A stretch of DNA of 64,000 nt, from NCBI RefSeq assembly GCF_019711615.1, contig NZ_JAIGNS010000003.1, positions 124,001 through 188,000 on the forward strand, in the 5' to 3' direction. The DNA comes from Qipengyuania intermedia. GTDB lineage: Bacteria > Pseudomonadota > Alphaproteobacteria > Sphingomonadales > Sphingomonadaceae. Position 1 is the first letter of the stretch, and the number at the start of each line of letters is the position of its first letter. Under the pieces are notes generated by a model, which was not told the DNA's origin, made no database searches, and was given only the letters and a program-made list of their open reading frames with translations. The translations under genes and the position numbers were made by a program. This document shows positions 55,513 to 64,000 of this stretch, one piece after another.

Positions 55513-55913
55513 ATCAGGCTCGTTTTCCGTCTAAGATAGGCAGACAGGTTTTCTACTGCTTGTGCCAAGAGAAAGCCCCCCATGAATGGAGAGAAGTAAT
55601 CGGCGTTTCCAACTGACCGTTCCTGAGACCAAACGATCAAAAAATAGGCGATGGCCACGGCTAGGGCAGCGCCAGTGAGTTCGCCCCAAATACCTTTCTC
55701 TTTGCGGTCATTTTCGGGGAGATAACGGCCCCGAACTGCTTCTCGCATGATCGGATGGCTTGCGAAGCTGGCGATCAGTCCGACAAAAAGGCCAACCGCC
55801 GCCGCAATCCAAACCGACTCTCTGGGTGTCGCGAGGTATTCGGCGACGAAGCCGCCTCCAATCAGAGCGGCAATCAATCCGGAAATGGAAAGAAAGAGTT
55901 TGAGGAGACTCAC
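55509..55913 (-). CDS. Membrane protein gene inserted between korA and korB
   Basis: A 134-residue membrane protein with helices at about 7-25, 36-54 and 79-95, a possible further one near 107-123, and a basic C-terminus. No family is recognised. It overlaps korB by 4 bases and starts 2 bases after korA. Three hand-counted 60-base rows (55561-55740) give 52-55% GC, lower than flanking korA, suggesting later insertion that kept coupling. Confidence 0.7.
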   Translation of the reverse strand: MSLLKLFLSISGLIAALIGGGFVAEYLATPRESVWIAAAVGLFVGLIASFASHPIMREAVRGRYLPENDRKEKGIWGELTGAALAVAIAYFLIVWSQERSVGNADYFSPFMGGFLLAQAVENLSAYLRRKTSLI

Positions 55914-55915
55914 GG

Positions 55916-57853
55916 CTAAACTTCCGTGCTCGGAAGCTGCTGGTCGTTGGCGGGGACCTGCCCGCCTTCGTTGCCGGGGACGCCGTCGAAGAACTTGCCG
56001 ATTTCGCGCTCGAGCTCGGCGATCTGGAACGGCTGTCCGCTGGTCTTGGTGAGCGGCCGGGCATCGACGAGGAACTGGTCGCGCAGCACCGTCTTGAACT
56101 GGCCGGTGTTCATTTCCGGCACGAGGACGTGGTCGAACCCGCGCAGCAGGTCGCCGAGGTTACTCGGCATGGGCCAGATGTGGCGGACATGGATGTGGCT
56201 CACGTCCATGCCCTTGGCGCGGCAATTGTCGACAGCGCGATGGATCGGGCCATAGGTCGAGCCCCAGCCCACCACGGCCAGCTTGCCGGACGTCTCGCCG
56301 AGGCAGACATCCTGGTCGGGCACGGCGATATTGTCGACCTTGGCCTTGCGCAGGTCGGTCATGCGTTGGTGGTTGTCGGGCGAATAATCGATGTTGCCGG
56401 TAAGCTCGTGCTTCTCGATCCCACCGATGCGATGCATCATGCCGGGCGTACCGGGCTTGATCCACGGACGCGCGCCCTTTTCGTCGCGCTTGTAGGGAAG
56501 CAATTCCTCGCCGCGCGGTTCGGTCAGGAATTGGGCCGGGAACGGCTCGAAATCGGCCGGGTTAGGCACCTTCCACGGCTCGGCCGCATTGGCGATATAG
56601 CCGTCGGTCAGCAGCATGACGGGCGTCATGTACTGGGTTGCGATACGGCAGGCCTCGATAGCGACTTCGAAAGCATCGGACGGGCTGCGGGCCGCAATCA
56701 CCGGCATGGGCGCATCGCCGTTGCGGCCATAGACCGCCTGGTAAAGGTCGCTCTGTTCGGTCTTGGTCGGCAGGCCGGTCGAGGGGCCGCCGCGCTGCGA
56801 ATTGACGATCACCAGCGGCAGTTCGGTCATGATGCCAAGCCCGATGGCTTCGGTCTTCAGCGCAATGCCGGGGCCGGAGGACGAGGTCACGCCAAGCTGG
56901 CCGGCATAGCTCGCGCCGATGGCCGCGCAGATCGCGGCGATCTCGTCTTCCGCCTGGAAGGTCGTGACGCCGAATTCCTTCAGCCGCGCGAGGTGGTGGA
57001 GGATCGCCGAAGCAGGCGTGATCGGATAGCCGCCGAAGAACATCGGCAGTTCGGCCAGCTGCGCACCCGCGACAAGGCCAAGGCTGACGGCTTCCGCTCC
57101 GGTAACCGTGCGATAGAGGCCAGGTGCGCTGGGCGTCGGATCGATATGGACCTGCTTGAGCGGCCCGGCGAGCTCCGCCGTCTCGCCATAGGCATGGCCT
57201 GCATCGAGCGCGGCGATATTCGCATCGGCAATATCCGGCTTGGACTTGAACTTGGCCTTCAGCCAGTCATGGATCGGCTCGCGCGGGCGATCGAACATCC
57301 ACAGGGCAAGGCCCAGCGTCCACATGTTTTTGGACCGCAACGCATCCTTGTTGCCGAGGCCGAAGGGCTTCACCGCCTCGATCGTCTTCTCGGAAATGTC
57401 GAAAGCCAGCACGTCGAACTTGGCGAGGCTGCCGTCCTCGAGCGGATTGGCGTCGTAATGCGCCTTGTCCAGGTTGCGCTTGGTGAAGGCGCCGGTGTCG
57501 GCAATGATCAGGCCGCCGGGCTTCAGGGCGGCAAGGTTCACCTTCAGCGCGGCCGGGTTCATTGCGACCAGCACATCGGGCGCATCGCCTGCCGTGTTGA
57601 TCTCGCGGCTGCCGAAATTGATCTGGAAAGCGGAAACACCGAACAGCGTGCCCTGCGGCGCGCGGATTTCCGCCGGGAAATCGGGGAAGGTCGCGAGGTC
57701 GTTACCCGCCAGCGCAGTGGAGAGCGTGAACTGTCCGCCGGTCAGCTGCATGCCGTCGCCGGAATCTCCGGCGAAGCGCACAACCACGGCTTCGGGGCTT
57801 GCGGGAAGGCCGCTATGCGGCCGGTCGGCGTCGCTCGGGGCGGCTGTTGCCAT
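55916..57853 (-). CDS. korA: 2-oxoacid:ferredoxin oxidoreductase alpha subunit (gamma-alpha fusion)
   Basis: A 645-residue KorA in which the gamma domain (VVRFAGDSGDGMQLTGG...FPAEIRAPQGT) is fused to the alpha domain (GGYPITPASAILHHLARL, QAEDEIAAICAAIGASYAG). It pairs with KorB. AAGGA lies upstream of the ATG at 57853; the longer frame to 57886 adds 11 odd residues. It is divergent from an esterase gene over 175 bases, which hold an inverted repeat. Confidence 0.93.
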   Translation of the reverse strand: MATAAPSDADRPHSGLPASPEAVVVRFAGDSGDGMQLTGGQFTLSTALAGNDLATFPDFPAEIRAPQGTLFGVSAFQINFGSREINTAGDAPDVLVAMNPAALKVNLAALKPGGLIIADTGAFTKRNLDKAHYDANPLEDGSLAKFDVLAFDISEKTIEAVKPFGLGNKDALRSKNMWTLGLALWMFDRPREPIHDWLKAKFKSKPDIADANIAALDAGHAYGETAELAGPLKQVHIDPTPSAPGLYRTVTGAEAVSLGLVAGAQLAELPMFFGGYPITPASAILHHLARLKEFGVTTFQAEDEIAAICAAIGASYAGQLGVTSSSGPGIALKTEAIGLGIMTELPLVIVNSQRGGPSTGLPTKTEQSDLYQAVYGRNGDAPMPVIAARSPSDAFEVAIEACRIATQYMTPVMLLTDGYIANAAEPWKVPNPADFEPFPAQFLTEPRGEELLPYKRDEKGARPWIKPGTPGMMHRIGGIEKHELTGNIDYSPDNHQRMTDLRKAKVDNIAVPDQDVCLGETSGKLAVVGWGSTYGPIHRAVDNCRAKGMDVSHIHVRHIWPMPSNLGDLLRGFDHVLVPEMNTGQFKTVLRDQFLVDARPLTKTSGQPFQIAELEREIGKFFDGVPGNEGGQVPANDQQLPSTEV

Positions 57854-57900
57854 CCGGTCAATTCCTTGTCGCGCACCGAGTTTCACGGCGCATTGTCAAT

Positions 57901-57926
57901 GGGAGCGCCACCTAGGACCCGCTCCC
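57901..57926. repeat. Inverted repeat upstream of korA
   Basis: Arms GGGAGCG (57901-57907) and CGCTCCC (57920-57926) flank a 12-base loop containing CCTAGG. It lies in the divergent korA/esterase gap and could be an operator or hairpin. No regulator is assigned. Confidence 0.35.
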
Positions 57927-58028
57927 TCCTCTCGCAATGAAGTTTCTCTGCTAGCGGTAAAAAGCGCAGTGGAAAAGCGTAGCCGACACGCTAAGTCTCT
58001 TTTCGCAACGAAAGAGGAGAGAGACGCC

Positions 58029-58979
58029 ATGGCCGATACCGAACATTTTGTGCGCGACGATGTGCGCGGCTTCCTGGACATGCTGGAGCAGATCGGTGGC
58101 AAGGGCGTCGAGGAAGTGGGCGCGGTCGAAGGCCGTGTGCAGATGAAGACCATGGGCCAGCTGGCAGAAGCCCCGCCCCGCGACCTGGCGGTCAAGAAGG
58201 ACCTCACCTGCCCCGGCCCCGCAGGCGATATCCCGCTGCGTTTCTATGACGCCAAGGACACGCGCGAAGCCGGTCCTTGCGTGATTTTCATCCATGGCGG
58301 CGGTTTCGTCATCGGCGATATCGAGGTTTACGATTCGCTCTGCACCGAAATCGCCCATCAGCTCGATTTGCCGGTCGTGTCGATCGAATACCGCCTTGCG
58401 CCCGAACACCCCTTCCCCGCTGCGCCAGACGATTGCGAAGCCGCAGCCCGCTGGGTGGCCTCCTCGCCCGAGGCGCTGGGCCGCGAGATCACCGGGCTCG
58501 TCATCACGGGTGACAGTGCGGGCGGCAATCTCACCATCGTCACGACCAACCAGCTCGTCAACGAACCTGCCGACGTGCCGGTGATCGTCCAGGCACCAAT
58601 CTATCCGGTGGCGAGCGACGTGTCGCAGCATCGCAGCCTCAAGGACTTCGCCGAGGGCTTCCTCCTCACCGGCGCGGCGATGGCCTGGTTTACCGAGCAA
58701 TATGGCGGCGATCCCAAGGATCCGCGCAACACTCCGATGGTCGGCGATTGCAGCAACACTCCGCCCACGGTGGTGTGCACGGCAGGCCTCGATCCCTTGC
58801 GCGATTCAGGCCGCGAATATGCCTCGCACCTGATCCAGCAGGGCACCGAAGTCATCTATCTCGAATTCCCCGGGATCATTCACGGCTTTACGACGCTGAG
58901 AAAAGCGATACCGAGCGGGCAGAAGGATCTCGATGCCTTCCTCGATGCGATCAAGCTGATGGTGGAGCGTTACAGGTGA
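58029..58979 (+). CDS. Alpha/beta hydrolase, HSL-type esterase
   Basis: A 316-residue esterase of the hormone-sensitive-lipase family. HGGG at 89-92 forms the oxyanion hole, Ser163 in GDSAGGN is the nucleophile, and the catalytic His lies in the GIIHGFT segment near the C-terminus. An N-terminal helix region precedes the core. GAGGAGAG is upstream of the ATG. Its stop overlaps the rppH start (GTGA). The substrate is unknown. Confidence 0.9.
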   Translation: MADTEHFVRDDVRGFLDMLEQIGGKGVEEVGAVEGRVQMKTMGQLAEAPPRDLAVKKDLTCPGPAGDIPLRFYDAKDTREAGPCVIFIHGGGFVIGDIEVYDSLCTEIAHQLDLPVVSIEYRLAPEHPFPAAPDDCEAAARWVASSPEALGREITGLVITGDSAGGNLTIVTTNQLVNEPADVPVIVQAPIYPVASDVSQHRSLKDFAEGFLLTGAAMAWFTEQYGGDPKDPRNTPMVGDCSNTPPTVVCTAGLDPLRDSGREYASHLIQQGTEVIYLEFPGIIHGFTTLRKAIPSGQKDLDAFLDAIKLMVERYR

Positions 58980-59449
58980 GTGAACTGGGTTACCGGCCCT
59001 GTGTCGGGGTGATGCTGGTCAATGGCGACGGTCGCGTGTTCGTCGGTCGCCGGATCGACAACAAGGAAGGCGACTGGTGGCAGATGCCCCAGGGCGGTGT
59101 CGACGAAGGCGAAGACCTCGACCAGGCCGCCCTGCGCGAACTTGCGGAAGAAACCGGCGCGAGGCCCGAACACGTCGCCATCATCGACCGCATGGCAGAG
59201 CCAGTGCGCTACGATCTGCCCGAAGAACTGATCGGCAAGCTATGGGGAGGGAAATATCGCGGGCAGGAGCAGGTGTGGTTCCTCGCCCGTTTCTCCGGCA
59301 GCGACGAGGATATCGACCTCAACGCCCATGACCCGGCGGAATTCTGCGATTGGAAATGGGCCGAGCCCGAGCAGCTTCCCGAGCTGATCGTGCCGTTCAA
59401 GAAGCGCGTCTACCGCGCCGTCGTCGAGGCGTTTCGCGAGCTGGTCTGA
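58976..59449 (+). CDS. rppH: RNA pyrophosphohydrolase
   Basis: A 157-residue Nudix protein. The Nudix box GGVDEGEDLDQAALRELAEETGA is split across about 40-62, with its glutamates at REL-x-EE. YRPCVGVML and WWQMPQGGV are RppH signatures. It removes pyrophosphate from mRNA 5' ends to start decay. GTG at 58976 overlaps the esterase stop, and GGAG is 8 bases upstream. Confidence 0.92.
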   Translation: MSELGYRPCVGVMLVNGDGRVFVGRRIDNKEGDWWQMPQGGVDEGEDLDQAALRELAEETGARPEHVAIIDRMAEPVRYDLPEELIGKLWGGKYRGQEQVWFLARFSGSDEDIDLNAHDPAEFCDWKWAEPEQLPELIVPFKKRVYRAVVEAFRELV

Positions 59450-59453
59450 GCGG

Positions 59454-59960
59454 TCAGTTCGCCTGAACATCCCGCGTTTCGGGCAGGGTTGCTTCGGCGG
59501 TCATCACAGGGGTGCGCGGACCCGCGGCGATGGCGGCCGCGATTTGCTGCGTTTCGGGGCAGGTTTCGCCGCATAGCGACTGGACCGCCGCCAGCTTTTC
59601 GCGCGCCTTTTCCAAGGCGCCTTTCTCTGCCAGCGCGGCCCCTTCGCCAGCCATGGCGACGAGGTTTTGCGGGTCGCGGTCGAGCGCCTCGCGATAGTAG
59701 CGGATTGCCTTGCCCTGCAGATTATCCGCCCGCGCCGCTTCGGCGAGGTGGATGAAAATGGGGGTGTACCCGGGATCGACTGCCAGTGCGGCCTCGAACG
59801 CGTCGATGGCGCCCTGCGTATCGCCAGCATCCAGTGCAGACTGACCTTCTGCAATCAAGACACCTGCCCGCGGCGCCGGATCGCGCTCGTTCCCCCAGCT
59901 GACGCTCGCCGTAAGCGCGAGGGCTAGCGAAAGGGCAGCAGCAGCGGGAGCAAAACGCAT
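59454..59960 (-). CDS. Exported TPR protein
   Basis: A 168-residue protein with a signal peptide (FAPAAAALSLALALTASVSWG) and about three TPR units (AIDAFEAALAVDPGYTP, AIRYYREALDRDPQNL, ALEKAREKLAAV). A Cys pair follows (SLCGETCPETQ). It is probably periplasmic; the partner is unknown. ATG at 59960 has GGAG upstream; the longer frame to 60008 adds a non-signal stretch. Confidence 0.8.
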   Translation of the reverse strand: MRFAPAAAALSLALALTASVSWGNERDPAPRAGVLIAEGQSALDAGDTQGAIDAFEAALAVDPGYTPIFIHLAEAARADNLQGKAIRYYREALDRDPQNLVAMAGEGAALAEKGALEKAREKLAAVQSLCGETCPETQQIAAAIAAGPRTPVMTAEATLPETRDVQAN

Positions 59961-60020
59961 TATCGTCTCCGTCAGGGGCGTAATCGCAGATGGGCGCGGA
60001 TCGGCCATGTCACAAGGCTA

Positions 60021-61199
60021 TCACGACTTTTCTGCACGGGCGATGAAAAAACCGTCCGTCCCGTCGTGGTGCGGGGTGAGGCGGATGCCCCGCCCTCGTG
60101 CACGCCCGGCAGGGAGGTCCATCAGGGATGCTGCGAATGCCGGATCGCGCGCAAGGAAGGCGTCGAATTGGTCCGCGCCCTCCTCGTCCAGCAGGGAGCA
60201 GGTGACGTAGATCAGACGCCCACCCGGCTTGACGAGACGAGCGCCGATGTCGAGCAGGCGGGCTTGCAATTCGGTGAGACGCGCCAGTTCCTTCTCGTCC
60301 AGCCTCCAGCGCGCTTCGGGATTCCGGCGCCAGGTGCCGACGCCCGAACACGGGGCGTCGATCAGGACCGCATCCGCCTGACCCTCGAATTTAGCAAGAA
60401 CATCAAGTTCCTGACCGGGATTGAGCAGCACCGTCTCGATATTGGTCGCCCCGGCACGCTCCGCACGCGGCATCAGGGCCGACAGGCGATTGCGATCGGT
60501 GTCGCTGGCCACAAGGCGGCCAAGATTGTCCATCGCTGCGGCCAGCGACAAGGTCTTGCCACCCCCGCCCGCGCACAGGTCGATGATGGTTTCACCCGGC
60601 TGCGCAACGGCAGCAAGGCAGGCGATCTGGGAGCCGGTGTCCTGGATCTCGACCTTGCCGTCACGCCATTCCGGCCATTGCTCGACCTGCGTGCCAGCCT
60701 CGAGGCGGAGGCCATTCGGCGCAGCGGTAGGCGTGGTTTCCACTGGCAGCGCCAGGGTGGAGCGCTCGGCTTTCAGCGTGTTGACGCGAATGTCCAGCGG
60801 TGCGCGATCCAGCAGAGACGCTGCTTCGGGACCGGAGATATCCGACGCGGCGAGCTTCCGCTCCAGCCACTCGGGCGCAATTCCCCCCGCTCCCACAGGT
60901 TCATCGCCAGCCAGCTCTGCCGGACCATAGTTCGAACCGTCGAAAAGGGCGCGGATATGCTCGTCCGTCTCGGCAAGGCGCAGCATCGCGGCGCGGCCTG
61001 TTTCCGGGACCGGACCGCATGCGCGAATGGCCGCATAGACCAGCTCGCGGATGGCGCGGCGATCCTTGGACCCGGCGAACCGGTTGTTGCGAAACCACTC
61101 GGCGAGAATGCGGTCGGCAGGCGCACCTTTCGACCGTGCCGACGCGATAATGCTATCTAGCAACTCGATCGATGTTTGGACTCTGGCAGCGGGGGTCAT
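60021..61199 (-). CDS. RsmB/NOL1-type RNA cytosine-5 methyltransferase
   Basis: A 392-residue m5C methyltransferase. Cys284 in DAPCSGVGTW and Cys334 in YVTCSLLDEEG are the two catalytic cysteines; IDLCAGGGGKTLSLAA is the SAM site. An N-terminal NusB-like region precedes it. It most likely methylates 16S rRNA at position 967 (RsmB), though subfamily is unsure. It lies 3 bases from the guaB stop. Confidence 0.9.
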   Translation of the reverse strand: MTPAARVQTSIELLDSIIASARSKGAPADRILAEWFRNNRFAGSKDRRAIRELVYAAIRACGPVPETGRAAMLRLAETDEHIRALFDGSNYGPAELAGDEPVGAGGIAPEWLERKLAASDISGPEAASLLDRAPLDIRVNTLKAERSTLALPVETTPTAAPNGLRLEAGTQVEQWPEWRDGKVEIQDTGSQIACLAAVAQPGETIIDLCAGGGGKTLSLAAAMDNLGRLVASDTDRNRLSALMPRAERAGATNIETVLLNPGQELDVLAKFEGQADAVLIDAPCSGVGTWRRNPEARWRLDEKELARLTELQARLLDIGARLVKPGGRLIYVTCSLLDEEGADQFDAFLARDPAFAASLMDLPAGRARGRGIRLTPHHDGTDGFFIARAEKS

Positions 61200-61202
61200 G
61201 CC

Positions 61203-63065
<1,863 letters not shown>

Positions 63066-63069
<4 letters not shown>

Positions 63070-63821
63070 TCCGCCGTCCAGCCGCCATCGACGCTCCAGT
63101 TCGCGCCGTTCACGTTTTGCGCCTCGTCCCGGCACAGGAATACCGCGAGCGCGCCGATCTCTTCCGGCTGGACGAACTTCTTGGTGGCCTGCTTCACCAG
63201 CAGCACGTCGTTAATGACTTCGTCGCGGGTCATCCCGCGCGCTTTCATCGTGTCGGGGATCTGGTTTTCGACCAGCGGGGTCCAGACGTAGCCTGGGCTG
63301 ATGCAATTGGCGGTAATGCCATGCTCGGCCAGCTCAAGAGCGATCGTCTTGGTGAAACCGTCGAGGCCGTGCTTGGCCGAATTGTAGGCGCTCTTGAAGG
63401 GAGAGGCGACCTTGGAGTGCGCGCTGGCGGTGTTGATGATGCGGCCCCAGCCCTTCTCCTTCATGTGCGGCACAACGAGCCGCGTCGTGTGGAAGGCGGC
63501 CGTAAGGTTCAGCGCGATGATCGTGTCCCACTTGGCGATGGGGAATTCCTCGACCGGCGCGACATGCTGCATCCCGGCATTGTTGACGAGGATGTCGACC
63601 CCGCCGGTGTCGGCCATCATCGCCTCGATCTGGGCGACATCGGTCAGGTCGGCGCCCGAATGTGTCGCGCCCAGTTTCTCGCACAGCTTGGCGATCTCGC
63701 CCTCGTCCCCGAAGCCGTTCAGGACGACTTGCGCGCCTTCTGCCGCGAGGGCCCGTGCGGTCGCCAGGCCGATGCCCGAAGTCGATCCGGTGACAAGTGC
63801 GCGCTTTCCTTCGAGAAACAT
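63066..63821 (-). CDS. 3-hydroxybutyrate dehydrogenase
   Basis: A 251-residue SDR. TGSTSGIG (11-18) binds NAD, NTASAHSK has the catalytic Ser, and AYNSAKHGLDG the Tyr/Lys. The QIPDTMKARGMTRDEV and KKFVQPEEIGALAVFL segments are characteristic of 3-hydroxybutyrate dehydrogenase, which links to polyhydroxybutyrate use. The ATG at 63821 has GAGG 6 bases upstream. Confidence 0.92.
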
Positions 63822-63899
63822 TTGTGGCCTCAAGTGTTGTGACTAACATGCAAGCCATTGCGCAGCAGCGCTGAACGGTCAATCGCGGGGGATGCAGGA

Positions 63900-64000
63900 A
63901 TGCGGCTAAATCCATTCAATACCGATAATATCCAGGTTCGCTCCAGCGGAGGCGCCGGCAAGGCAGGCGGCATTGGCTGCGGCACGATCATCATCGCTGC
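63900..64000 (+). CDS. Neutral zinc metallopeptidase (YpfJ/KPN_02809 family), N-terminal fragment
   Basis: The first 33 residues run to the window edge. RLNPFNTDNIQVRSSGG followed by GGIGCGTIIIA, a Gly-rich helix entrance, resembles the N-terminus of the YpfJ zinc metallopeptidase family. The HExxH motif would lie beyond the window. The gene is divergent from 3-hydroxybutyrate dehydrogenase. Confidence 0.6.
   Translation, partial: MRLNPFNTDNIQVRSSGGAGKAGGIGCGTIIIA

Noticed and set aside
56129-57940. 603-codon plus-strand open frame
   Set aside because: It lies antisense to korA and reads as a GC-rich shadow with a biased Arg/Gly/Ala composition and no domain.

Overview
The window is a dense, GC-rich chromosomal stretch (hand-counted 60-base rows are mostly near 60% GC or above) with about 63 protein-coding genes, almost no spacer DNA and many 1-8 bp stop/start overlaps. 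Protein families point to an aerobic alphaproteobacterium of the Sphingomonadales, most likely Erythrobacteraceae: an exosortase A (XrtA/PEP-CTERM) exopolysaccharide cluster with sphingomonad-type members, a LolCD pair with a single permease, KorAB, a PA0069-type radical SAM protein, a stand-alone sdhB and a GTTC-N7-GTTC (alphaproteobacterial LexA) motif. This assignment is inferred from protein character, not from a marker gene. I found no rRNA, tRNA, CRISPR array, transposase, integrase or prophage.

Layout. (1) 1-2241: end of a polysaccharide region (partial flippase, CDP-glycerol glycerophosphotransferase-like protein, HAD phosphatase). (2) 2363-4729: sdhB, a hotdog thioesterase and zapE. 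(3) 4726-16851: a ten-gene minus-strand run for exopolysaccharide and exosortase A. In transcription order it is outer-membrane export lipoprotein, chain-length protein, tyrosine autokinase, beta-barrel protein, ATPase, deacetylase, FemAB-like protein, glycosyltransferase, exosortase A and asparagine-synthase-like amidotransferase. (4) 17012-22567: the exosortase-A-associated enzyme block. A PLP decarboxylase and an AMP-forming ligase are read leftward; an acyltransferase-like protein, an acyl carrier protein and two alpha/beta hydrolases are read rightward. The two arms start from overlapping start codons. This block has no assigned chemistry and is the best candidate here for undescribed biology. 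(5) 22564-36880: housekeeping (23S rRNA methyltransferase, NAD(P)HX repair, ilvD, ispE, ETF-QO, lytic transglycosylase, MoaB-type protein, cation antiporter, radical SAM protein with a LexA-like box). (6) 36891-48715: pseudouridine synthase, acyl-CoA ligase, dnaE, glutathione peroxidase, lolD-lolC, purF, SDR, PilZ. (7) 48845-53678: a leftward operon of photolyase, cyclopropane fatty acid synthase, serine hydrolase and membrane hydrolase that resembles the singlet-oxygen regulon of other alphaproteobacteria. (8) 53729-64000: PAP2 phosphatase, korAB with an inserted small membrane gene, esterase, rppH, TPR protein, rRNA methyltransferase, guaB, a small membrane protein, 3-hydroxybutyrate dehydrogenase and the start of a zinc metallopeptidase.

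How it works together (known families plus inference): blocks 3 and 4 should make, size, export and regulate an extracellular polysaccharide and supply the membrane enzyme that processes PEP-CTERM proteins. No PEP-CTERM substrate is encoded in the window, and the exosortase is the short form without an EpsI domain. Start codons were set using Shine-Dalgarno sequences, domain boundaries and overlaps. Notable non-ATG choices are CTG at 33940 and TTG at 36452, 45881 and 53678.
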